Position numbers and translations under genes: made by a program. Below, in pieces: positions 1-7,420 of a DNA stretch of 64,000 bases. Positions within the stretch are counted from its first letter, which is position 1; each line of letters opens with the position of its first letter. A model generated the notes under the pieces. The model searched no databases. It saw nothing but the letters and a program-made list of their open reading frames with translations, and was not told where the DNA came from. The DNA is from Flavobacteriales bacterium (lineage in GTDB: Bacteria; Bacteroidota; Bacteroidia; Flavobacteriales_D; Crocinitomicaceae): NCBI GenBank assembly GCA_947491305.1, contig CANLIL010000007.1, positions 1 through 64,000 of the forward strand, read 5' to 3'.

Positions 1-3000
1 CTGCAAATTTTGATGCTATTACTTGGAGTGCGGACCAAAAATCACTAAAAGTTGAAGTCGATGTGAATGGACAGTGTGCTAGTTTCGTTGCTGTAAGTTC
101 TCAAAAACTGGAATACGTTCCCTATGCGTTTCATGCTAACTCAGCTGAAAATGTTTCAGGTATTATTCCAATTGAAAATGGAGGTACAAATGCGTCAACT
201 GTTTTGGGTGCTAAAACCAATTTAGGATTAGAAAACGTTGATAATACAAGTGATTTAAACAAACCAATCAGTATTGCAACGCAAGCTGGTTTAGATTTAA
301 AAGAAAATGTTGCTAATAAATCTACTGTAACGACTTTAGGAACAAGTGATGTGTTATATCCATCTCAAAATGCTGTGAAAACATACGTTGATGCAAGTGC
401 AACGACATTAACTACAGCAATCAACAATGAAGCAACTATAAGAGCAGCTGCGGATGCTACTTTAACAACGAACTTGGCAACTGAGGTAACCAATCGTATC
501 AATGGTGATGCGATATTAACAACAAACTTAGCAACTGAAGCTGCAACAAGAGCTGCTGCGGATGCTACATTAACATCGAACTTGGCAACTGAAGTAACTA
601 ATCGTATAAATGGTGATGCTACTTTAACAACCAACTTAGCTACTGAAGTTACCAACCGTACAAATGCGGATGCAGTATTAACAAACAACTTAGCTACCGA
701 AGTTACCAACCGTACAAATGCGGATGCAGTTTTAACTACCAACTTAGCTACTGAGGTTACTAACCGAACAAATGCAGATGCTACTTTAACAACGAACTTG
801 GCAACTGAGGTTACGGATAGAACAAATGCCGATTTATTAAAAGAAAATACTGCTAACAAATCAACTGCAACAACATTAGGAACAAGTAATGTCTTGTTCC
901 CGACTCAAAATGCAGTAAAAACATACGTTGACGGAAACATTGCAACAGTAACTGCTGCAAATACTGCACTTCAAGCAACTGTTACTGCGAATGCTGCTGC
1001 TGCAACCAGTGCTCTTAACAATGAAGCAACCATTCGTGCAAATGCAGATGCTGTTTTAACAACCAACTTAGCCAATGAGGTAACCAACAGAACAAATGCT
1101 GATTTATTAAAAGAAAATACAGCTAATAAATCAACTACCACAACTTTGGGTACAAGTGATATTTTATTCCCTTCACAAAATGCAGTGAAAACGTACGTTG
1201 ATGCAAGTGCAACGACATTAACTACAGCAATCAACAACGAGGCAACTATTAGAGCTGCTGCAGATGCGACCTTAACAACGAACTTAGCTACTGAGGCTAC
1301 TAACCGTACAAATGCAGATACTGTTTTAACAACCAACTTAGCCAATGAGGTAACCAACAGAACAAATGCTGATTTATTAAAAGAAAATACAGCTAATAAA
1401 TCAACTACAACAACTTTGGGTACAAGTGATATTTTATTCCCTTCTCAAAATGCAGTGAAAACGTACGTTGATGGAAATATCGCAACTGTAAATGCTGCAA
1501 ATACTGCGACACAAGCAACAGTTACAACATTACAGAATACAGTAGCAACCAACGCTGCTAATACAACTACTTCGTTAGCCTTGAAAGAAAATACTGCAAA
1601 TAAATCAACTACAACGACTTTAGGTACTAGTGATGTATTATTCCCAACTCAAAATGCGGTGAAAACATATGTTGATGGAAGTATTACTACTGCAAATACT
1701 GCAAACATTTCAGCTATCGCTGCAGTTCAAGCAGATGTAGACGCCAATGAAACAGCTGCTACAACTGCAATTTCAACACTGCAAAATACAGTAACAACCA
1801 ACGCAACGAATACAACAGCTTCCTTAGCTTTGAAAGAAAACGCTGCGAATAAATCAACTACAACGACTTTAGGCACGAGTGATGTGTTATTCCCTACTCA
1901 AAATGCGGTGAAAACATATGTTGATGGCAGTATTACTTCTTCGAATACAGCAAACACTTCGGCCATCGCAGCAGTTCAAGCAGATGTAGACGCAAATGAA
2001 ACAGCAGCTACAAATGCAATTTCAACACTTCAAAATACAGTAACGACCAACGCAACGAATACAACAGCTTCGTTAGCTTTGAAAGAAAACGCTGCGAATA
2101 AATCAACTACAACAACTTTAGGAACAAGTGATGTGTTGTTCCCTACGCAAAATGCAGTGAAAACGTATGTTGATGGAAGTATTACTACTGCAAATACAGC
2201 AAACACTTCAGCCATCGCTGCAGTTCAAGCAGATGTAGATGCAAATGAAACAGCTGCAACAACTGCAATTACTTCACTTCAAAATACAGTGACAACCAAC
2301 GCAACGAATACAACAGCTTCTTTAGCTTTGAAAGAAAACGCTGCGAACAAATCAACTACAACAACTTTAGGAACGAGTGATGTGTTATTCCCTACTCAGA
2401 ATGCAGTAAAAACGTATGTTGACAACCAAGTCTCAAATATCAATGCTACCAACGTTTCTGGTGTAGTTGCGATTGCAAATGGAGGAACAGGATCTACTAC
2501 ACAAAATTTTGTGGACTTAACAACTAATCAAACTATTGGTGGAACAAAGACATTTAGTTCACCAATAACAGTTCAAAGTAACACATTGAAAGGTAATGGT
2601 TCAGGATCTTTTAGAAATGTAGGATTAGGATTAAGTGTTTTTAATGCTTCGTTAACTGGAACATGGAACACTGCAATGGGAGCTTATTCAATGGAAAGAT
2701 TAACTTCAGGTTCAAATAACACTGGAATTGGTAATGAAACAATGAGTTTTATAACCACTACATCTAACAATACAGGCATTGGTAACAGATCGCTTATGAA
2801 TACAACTGGTTCAAACAATACTTCTTTGGGTAGTAATGCTGCAGTTCAATTAACAACAGGAGACAATAATTTATTTCTAGGAAATTCTTCAGGTACACAA
2901 ATTGCAAACAACTCCAACTTAACAAGTTTATCAAATAGTGTCTTAATTGGAGCAGGTGCTAGAACTGCAGCAAATACTGAAACGAATGAAATTGTTATTG

Positions 3001-3404
3001 GTTACAATGCAGTTGGAAATGGCTCAAACACCATTCAATTAGGAAATGCTTCCATAACAAATGTAAACACGAAAGGATCAATCACTGCAAATGCAGAAAT
3101 TAGTTCTGAAATAACAGCAAACTTGACCATCAACAATGCAAATTCTGAATTATATAAAGCAAAGGTATTAATCTGTAATCCTACGAGTCAAATCACCATT
3201 ACATTTAGTAACGACTTACCTTTAGGTTTCAACTGCATGGTATTACAAAAAAGTGCAGATGCTAACAAAATTATATTAGCAGGTGGTGCTGGTGTTACTT
3301 TAAAAAATAGAAATAACTACACGGCTACAGCAGGAAACTATGCAATCGCTACAATTGTGAATATTGGTGGTGGAATCATTGTCACAGCAGGTGATATGCA
3401 ATAA
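1..3404 (+). CDS. Repeat-rich tail-fibre-like surface protein, 5'-truncated by the window edge
   Basis: The reading frame is open from base 3, so the true start lies outside the window; the GTG at 63 is not a convincing start. About 1133 residues are visible. The N-terminal part contains motifs typical of phage tail fibres and Bacteroidota fibre proteins (VPYAFHAN, IPIENGGTN, LGLENVDNTSDLNKPIS). The middle holds seven tandem 18-residue units and eight copies of a roughly 32-residue module running from LKEN to KTYVD, the last four spaced exactly 83 residues apart. Bases about 2600-3100 encode NNTGIGN-like turns resembling trimeric-autotransporter (YadA-like) head repeats, followed by a C-terminal beta-rich domain. 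No T9SS sorting domain is seen at the C-terminus. It is probably a trimeric extracellular fibre or adhesin; the ligand is unknown. It is followed after 37 nt by a secreted FGE-fold protein on the same strand. Confidence 0.8.
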   Translation, partial: ANFDAITWSADQKSLKVEVDVNGQCASFVAVSSQKLEYVPYAFHANSAENVSGIIPIENGGTNASTVLGAKTNLGLENVDNTSDLNKPISIATQAGLDLKENVANKSTVTTLGTSDVLYPSQNAVKTYVDASATTLTTAINNEATIRAAADATLTTNLATEVTNRINGDAILTTNLATEAATRAAADATLTSNLATEVTNRINGDATLTTNLATEVTNRTNADAVLTNNLATEVTNRTNADAVLTTNLATEVTNRTNADATLTTNLATEVTDRTNADLLKENTANKSTATTLGTSNVLFPTQNAVKTYVDGNIATVTAANTALQATVTANAAAATSALNNEATIRANADAVLTTNLANEVTNRTNADLLKENTANKSTTTTLGTSDILFPSQNAVKTYVDASATTLTTAINNEATIRAAADATLTTNLATEATNRTNADTVLTTNLANEVTNRTNADLLKENTANKSTTTTLGTSDILFPSQNAVKTYVDGNIATVNAANTATQATVTTLQNTVATNAANTTTSLALKENTANKSTTTTLGTSDVLFPTQNAVKTYVDGSITTANTANISAIAAVQADVDANETAATTAISTLQNTVTTNATNTTASLALKENAANKSTTTTLGTSDVLFPTQNAVKTYVDGSITSSNTANTSAIAAVQADVDANETAATNAISTLQNTVTTNATNTTASLALKENAANKSTTTTLGTSDVLFPTQNAVKTYVDGSITTANTANTSAIAAVQADVDANETAATTAITSLQNTVTTNATNTTASLALKENAANKSTTTTLGTSDVLFPTQNAVKTYVDNQVSNINATNVSGVVAIANGGTGSTTQNFVDLTTNQTIGGTKTFSSPITVQSNTLKGNGSGSFRNVGLGLSVFNASLTGTWNTAMGAYSMERLTSGSNNTGIGNETMSFITTTSNNTGIGNRSLMNTTGSNNTSLGSNAAVQLTTGDNNLFLGNSSGTQIANNSNLTSLSNSVLIGAGARTAANTETNEIVIGYNAVGNGSNTIQLGNASITNVNTKGSITANAEISSEITANLTINNANSELYKAKVLICNPTSQITITFSNDLPLGFNCMVLQKSADANKIILAGGAGVTLKNRNNYTATAGNYAIATIVNIGGGIIVTAGDMQ
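453..830 (+). repeat. Seven tandem 54-nt coding repeats (18 residues each)
   Basis: Seven in-frame copies of an 18-residue unit (consensus DATLTTNLATEVTNRTNA) fill this interval exactly, starting at a GAT codon at 453 and ending just before GATTTATTA at 831. Variation is mostly synonymous or at the NRTNA/TRAAA positions. The unit is probably a stalk element of the fibre. Confidence 0.9.
1581..2423 (+). repeat. 249-nt (83-residue) tandem coding repeats, three full copies and a partial fourth
   Basis: The marker TTGAAAGAAAA occurs at 1581, 1830, 2079 and 2328, an exact spacing of 249 nt. Each unit encodes LKENxANKSTTTTLGTSDVL followed by a KTYVDGSIT box and a coiled-coil-like Ala/Thr/Asn segment. 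The fourth copy ends after the KTYVD box at 2423. The near-identity at DNA level suggests recent expansion or ongoing homogenisation. Confidence 0.9.
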
Positions 3405-3441
3405 AAATAAATCTATAAAAATTTAATATAAAATAAAACAA

Positions 3442-4890
3442 ATGAAAAAAATAGCAATTTACTTAATGGTCAGTTTTGCACTTAGTTCAATCTCACTTGC
3501 AAACAATTTAATTCTTGGTACACCAACAATAAGTGGTAGTACACTTACATTTACAATTAAATGGGACAATAGCTGGAAAGTTGCAGATGGTCCAACTAAT
3601 TGGGATGCAGTATGGATTTTTGTTAAAAGACAAACTTGTGTAACAGGTACTGTAAATCCATGGATTCACGCTACATTAGATGCTAGTGGGCAATCTGTAA
3701 CGGGTTCTGAGCTTCAAGTTGATAATGTAACAGATAATGCTGGAGTATTTGTTAGAAGATCTACAAATGGAATTGGAAATATTACACAAGCAACTGTAAC
3801 GTTAACTTTAGCAAGTGCAATTGGTGGGGACAATATTCGTATTTTTGGTATGGAGATGGTAAATGTTCCTACTGGTGATTTCTACATCGGTGATGGAAAT
3901 TCGTCTTATTATTCATTTGGAAACTCTACAAATCAACCAGTACAAATTACAAGTGCAACAACAAGTTTAACAAAAGCGCAGTACGGAGGTCAAAGTCAAT
4001 TAGGCACAACAGTTACCTTACCAAGTACTTATCCATTTGGATACAATCGTTTTTATTGTATGAAATATGAAATCACCTGTGCACAATATGTAGGATTTCT
4101 AAATACCCTAACTTATGACCAACAATTGCACAAGCAACAAGACATGAACTGGAACACAACACCTCCAACTTCTTCTGCAGGTACTTTGTTTATGGGTTAT
4201 CATTATTATAGAATTGAAATAAAAACGCCTGGTGTGTCCACAACTAGTTTAACACCAGCTGTTTATGCCTGTGATGCAAATAACAATGGGATTTATGATG
4301 AAGATTGTGATGGATTAGGATTACCTGTATCTTTACGACAAGAACATTGGTTAACATTTATGGAATGGGCTGCATTAAGACCTATGACAGAATTTGAATA
4401 TGAAAAAGCGTGTAGAGGTCCACTTGCTCCAATTAACGGAGAGAAAGCATGGGGAACTGTAGATATAGCTCAATTTCAATATACAAATGCAAACTGGGGT
4501 TGTTCAACAGATGCACAAACTGTTTTCGCATTAGGATTATGTAATTACCAAACAGGTAGAGTGTACCGAGCTGGAAGTGCTGCAAGTTCAATTACGGATA
4601 GAGTTCACGCTGGTGCTACTTACTATGGAATTCTTGATATGTCTGGTAGTACCTACGAGCGATGTGTTGGAGGTTGGAATTATGATTACTCGACTTTTAC
4701 AACTGCTAATGGAGATGGAAATATAAACAGTGACGGAACGTGCGGTATGTCGATTTGGAACAACATGCAATATTGGAACAGAGGAGGATCTTCTCAAAAT
4801 GGAAATGCTATTCAAGTATCAAGTAGAGCATATGGAAATGATGCAGGTTATTATCAAGTTCAAGCTGGAAGAGGTGTAAGATCTTATTAA
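3442..4890 (+). CDS. Secreted protein with FGE/SUMF1-type (C-type-lectin-like) fold, probably non-catalytic
   Basis: 482 residues with a clear signal peptide (MKKIAIYLMVSFALSSISLA). The first 150 residues are a beta-rich domain with the DAVWIFVKRQ motif often found in Bacteroidota FGE-family proteins. A formylglycine-generating-enzyme-type domain follows: METVN-like MEMVNVPTGDFYIGDG, FYCMKYEITCAQYVGFLN, RPMTEFEYEKACRG, MSGSTYERCVGG, RGGSSQNG and the closing GRGVRSY, which corresponds to the family GFR motif. The cysteine pair that follows RGGS in true sulfatase-activating FGE is absent, so binding or structure is more likely than catalysis. It lies 37 nt after the fibre gene and 10 nt before the repeat protein, suggesting one operon. 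Confidence 0.85.
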   Translation: MKKIAIYLMVSFALSSISLANNLILGTPTISGSTLTFTIKWDNSWKVADGPTNWDAVWIFVKRQTCVTGTVNPWIHATLDASGQSVTGSELQVDNVTDNAGVFVRRSTNGIGNITQATVTLTLASAIGGDNIRIFGMEMVNVPTGDFYIGDGNSSYYSFGNSTNQPVQITSATTSLTKAQYGGQSQLGTTVTLPSTYPFGYNRFYCMKYEITCAQYVGFLNTLTYDQQLHKQQDMNWNTTPPTSSAGTLFMGYHYYRIEIKTPGVSTTSLTPAVYACDANNNGIYDEDCDGLGLPVSLRQEHWLTFMEWAALRPMTEFEYEKACRGPLAPINGEKAWGTVDIAQFQYTNANWGCSTDAQTVFALGLCNYQTGRVYRAGSAASSITDRVHAGATYYGILDMSGSTYERCVGGWNYDYSTFTTANGDGNINSDGTCGMSIWNNMQYWNRGGSSQNGNAIQVSSRAYGNDAGYYQVQAGRGVRSY

Positions 4891-4900
4891 TTTTATAAAC

Positions 4901-5404
4901 GTGATAAAAAAATTATTATTCATAGCGTTTTTGTTTTCGTTGCAGCATTCTTATGGACAAATTGTACTGACATCTATGCGTGGAATATTCAATGCTAAAA
5001 AAACTTCTACAATGTTTACTGGAGGAATTGGCTATGGAGATGCGCAACAAGTTTTGATTCAGAATATTTGCCAACCATTAGTTGTTGTAGATATTTTCTA
5101 CGGTGGTATAGGATATGGAGTTCAACAACATTCTATTATGCAAAATATCTGTACTGCTCAACCAGTGGTAGATATTTTCTATGGTGGCTTGGGTTATGGC
5201 AATCAGCAACAAAACATAACTCAAAGTGTTTGTTCTCCTCCTGTTATAATTGATATTTTCTATGGCGGAACAGGAAATGGAATTGATCAACAAACAATTA
5301 TACAAAGCGTGTGCTCTTCACCACCAATACAATCAATATTCTTTGGTGGAAATGGCTATGGTAGCCAAGAAAGTAAAATTATACAAACCGTTTGTACCTA
5401 TTAA
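4901..5404 (+). CDS. Small secreted protein of five exact 27-residue repeats, one Cys per repeat
   Basis: 167 residues starting at GTG, 10 nt after the previous stop; no ATG is available in that gap. The signal peptide is MIKKLLFIAFLFSLQHSYGQ. The mature part is almost wholly five repeats with consensus DIFYGGxGYGxQQxxIxQ followed by a Val/Ile and Cys; the cysteines are at residues 57, 84, 111, 138 and 165, exactly 27 apart. The Gly-rich turn and Gln-rich strand recur with little drift. I do not recognise a named family. It is probably a secreted or surface repeat structure; one Cys per turn could support a disulphide or metal ladder (inference). It is the last gene of the fibre/FGE-fold cluster and is followed by a terminator. 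Confidence 0.75.
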   Translation: MIKKLLFIAFLFSLQHSYGQIVLTSMRGIFNAKKTSTMFTGGIGYGDAQQVLIQNICQPLVVVDIFYGGIGYGVQQHSIMQNICTAQPVVDIFYGGLGYGNQQQNITQSVCSPPVIIDIFYGGTGNGIDQQTIIQSVCSSPPIQSIFFGGNGYGSQESKIIQTVCTY

Positions 5405-5409
5405 CTACA

Positions 5410-5440
5410 AGTCCAACAGAAATGTTGGACTTTTTTTTTT
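5410..5440 (+). terminator. Rho-independent terminator of the surface cluster
   Basis: A perfect 9-bp stem AGTCCAACA / TGTTGGACT with a GAAA loop is followed by a run of T. It ends the + strand cluster before the convergent ComM-like gene. Confidence 0.9.
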
Positions 5441-5449
5441 AGTATTAAC

Positions 5450-6988
5450 TCACCCAGCCCATCCTTCTTTATCCAAACTTCGAAACTGAATGGCTTCTGC
5501 AATGTCTTGCGGTCTAATTTTCTCTGACTGATCGATATCTGCAATTGTGCGGGCTACTTTTAAAATACGGTCATACGCCCTAGCGGAAAGTCCCATACGG
5601 TCCATCGCTTTTTTTAACATTTCATTGCTTTCAGCATTAATTTTACAGTAATTTTTTATGTCGTTTTGGGACATTTGAGCATTGCAATGAATGCCATTTT
5701 TATTACCGAAGCGCTGTTGTTGTAACTTTCGAGTGAACTCCACTCTTTTACGGATTTCTCTGCTACCTTCTGTAGGAACATCATTCGTCAATTCATCAAA
5801 CGATACGGGAGTTACTTCCACATGTAAATCTATTCGATCCAATAAAGGACCTGAAATTTTATTCAAATAACGTTGCACAATTCCAGGCCCGCAGACGCAT
5901 TCTTTCTCTGGATGATTGTAATAGCCACACGGACACGGATTCATTGCCGCAATCAGCATAAAACCAGCCGGATAATCCACTGAGAACTTCGCTCTGGAGA
6001 TTGTCACACATCGATCTTCCAAAGGTTGGCGCATGACTTCCAAAACTGTTCGTTTGTATTCAGGTAATTCATCTAAGAACAAAACACCATTGTGCGCCAA
6101 AGAAATCTCGCCAGGTTGTGGATACCCTCCACCCCCGACAAGTGCAACATCAGAAATGGTATGGTGTGGTTTTCTAAAGGGTCGTTGGGTTATGAGTCCT
6201 TTTTCATTTTTTATTTTCCCTGCAACACTATGAATTTTGGTTGTTTCCAAGGCTTCTTCCAAACTCATTGGTGGAAGAATAGTCGGTAAACGCTTGGCTA
6301 ACATTGATTTTCCTGCACCTGGCGGACCGATTAAAATTACATTGTGTCCACCTGCCGCAGCGATTTCAAATGCCCGCTTAATATTCATTTGTCCTTTCAC
6401 ATCACTAAAATCAACTTCGATTTCATCCACCATGCGTTCAAATTCTTGTTCAATATTGACAGAAAATGGTGCAATTGTCAATTCGTCATTTAAAAACTGA
6501 ACAACTTCCATGATGTTTGCCGCTCCAATGATGTCAATTCCACTTACAACTGCTGCCTCTTGCGCATTTTGAATAGGAACAATTACACCTTTATAACCTT
6601 CTTTTTTGGCTTGTAATGCAATCGGTAAAATTCCTTTTAAAGGATTTAGATTTCCATCCAATGACAATTCTCCAATTAAAATATATTGATTTAATCGTTC
6701 AGCTTGCACTAAATTATTAACAGCCAAAATGCCAATTGCAATGGGTAGATCAAAATAAGAGCCTTCTTTTCGAATATCAGCAGGCGCCATATTGATTGTG
6801 ATTTCTTTTCCAGGATACGCTAGATTGTTGTTTTTAAATGCTGCTTTAATGCGTTGTTGACTTTCTTTCACAGCGCTATCGGGTAATCCAACTAAAAAAA
6901 AGCCGATTCCAATTCCTAAATTAACTTCGATGGTGATGGTCGTTGCATCTATTCCAAAAACGGTACTACTAAAGGTTTTTACTAACAT
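5450..6988 (-). CDS. comM: YifB/ComM-family magnesium-chelatase-like AAA+ ATPase
   Basis: 512 residues, the usual length. The N-terminal third is the Lon-protease-like ChlI domain. Walker A GPPGAGKS is at residues 221-228 and Walker B GVLFLDELPE at 301-310. A four-cysteine cluster (C352, C354, C364, C366; NPCPCGYYNH...CVCG) is typical of this family, and a C-terminal Mg-chelatase lid domain follows. ComM of naturally transformable bacteria is a hexameric helicase that aids branch migration during DNA integration; the Bacteroidota orthologue is usually annotated YifB and its role there is inferred. The start at 6988 gives the family N-terminus MLVKTFSSTVFGIDA. Confidence 0.93.
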   Translation of the reverse strand: MLVKTFSSTVFGIDATTITIEVNLGIGIGFFLVGLPDSAVKESQQRIKAAFKNNNLAYPGKEITINMAPADIRKEGSYFDLPIAIGILAVNNLVQAERLNQYILIGELSLDGNLNPLKGILPIALQAKKEGYKGVIVPIQNAQEAAVVSGIDIIGAANIMEVVQFLNDELTIAPFSVNIEQEFERMVDEIEVDFSDVKGQMNIKRAFEIAAAGGHNVILIGPPGAGKSMLAKRLPTILPPMSLEEALETTKIHSVAGKIKNEKGLITQRPFRKPHHTISDVALVGGGGYPQPGEISLAHNGVLFLDELPEYKRTVLEVMRQPLEDRCVTISRAKFSVDYPAGFMLIAAMNPCPCGYYNHPEKECVCGPGIVQRYLNKISGPLLDRIDLHVEVTPVSFDELTNDVPTEGSREIRKRVEFTRKLQQQRFGNKNGIHCNAQMSQNDIKNYCKINAESNEMLKKAMDRMGLSARAYDRILKVARTIADIDQSEKIRPQDIAEAIQFRSLDKEGWAG

Positions 6989-7061
6989 AATGGTTTCATG
7001 ATTTTATGAATTCTAGTATTAAGTTAGTGAAATTGTTTCTTACTTACAAACTTTTAGAAAC

Positions 7062-7090
7062 AAAAAAACCGATGCCATAAGACATCGGTT
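7062..7090 (-). terminator. Rho-independent terminator after rpmH
   Basis: On the minus strand AACCGATG and CATCGGTT form an 8-bp stem around TCTTATGG, followed by a T-run. Confidence 0.88.
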
Positions 7091-7112
7091 ATACTATCGT
7101 TGCAAACGTTAA

Positions 7113-7271
7113 TTAACGTTTGTGCATTGGCTCATCTGATACACTAATTCTTTTTCTACCTTTACGACGACGTGCAGCTAATACGCGACGTCCGTTCTTA
7201 GTAGCCATACGGCTTCTGAAACCGTGCTTGTTTCTTCTCTTTCTTACTGATGGTTGAAACGTTCTTTTCAT
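7113..7271 (-). CDS. rpmH: 50S ribosomal protein L34
   Basis: 52 residues, highly basic, beginning [20 protein letters not shown] and containing the invariant L34 core [20 protein letters not shown]. It carries a short Bacteroidota-type acidic-basic tail ending in MHKR. It has its own consensus promoter and terminator, so it is a single-gene transcript of the large ribosomal subunit. Confidence 0.98.
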   Translation of the reverse strand: MKRTFQPSVRKRRNKHGFRSRMATKNGRRVLAARRRKGRKRISVSDEPMHKR

Positions 7272-7314
7272 GATCTGTTATATTATGCTTTTTTTATCTC
7301 AAAAATTCGGAATG

Positions 7315-7344
7315 CAAAGATAGTTTAATTTTCAAAAAAACAAA
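7315..7344 (-). promoter_or_regulatory. Promoter of rpmH
   Basis: On the minus strand TTTG (7341-7344) and TATCTTTG (7315-7322) are separated by 18 nt, matching the Bacteroidota -33/-7 consensus. The predicted 5' UTR is about 40 nt. Confidence 0.85.
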
Positions 7345-7394
7345 AGCTTTTAAATAAAATTTATAAAAAAGAATCATTTCCGGTTAAAGACCAC

Positions 7395-7402
7395 TATTTT
7401 TG
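7395..7402 (+). promoter_or_regulatory. -7 element for the ABC exporter gene
   Basis: TATTTTTG matches TAnnTTTG and lies 18 nt before the ATG at 7421. No clear -33 TTTG is seen. It argues against a TTG start at 7400, which would lie inside the promoter. Confidence 0.6.
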
Positions 7403-7420
7403 CAGTACAAATATAACAAA

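Noticed and set aside
365-2215. Long minus-strand open frames opposite the fibre gene
   Set aside because: They are antisense shadows of the Ala/Thr/Asn-rich repeats; the translations are low-complexity Val/Ala/Ser runs with no family features.
453-2423. Regular repeats that could suggest a CRISPR array
   Set aside because: The repeats are contiguous, in frame and coding, with no unique spacers and no cas genes.
3442-4890. DGR variable protein (FGE fold is a classic DGR target)
   Set aside because: No reverse transcriptase and no template repeat matching the 3' end of the gene were seen in the window; upstream DNA is not available.
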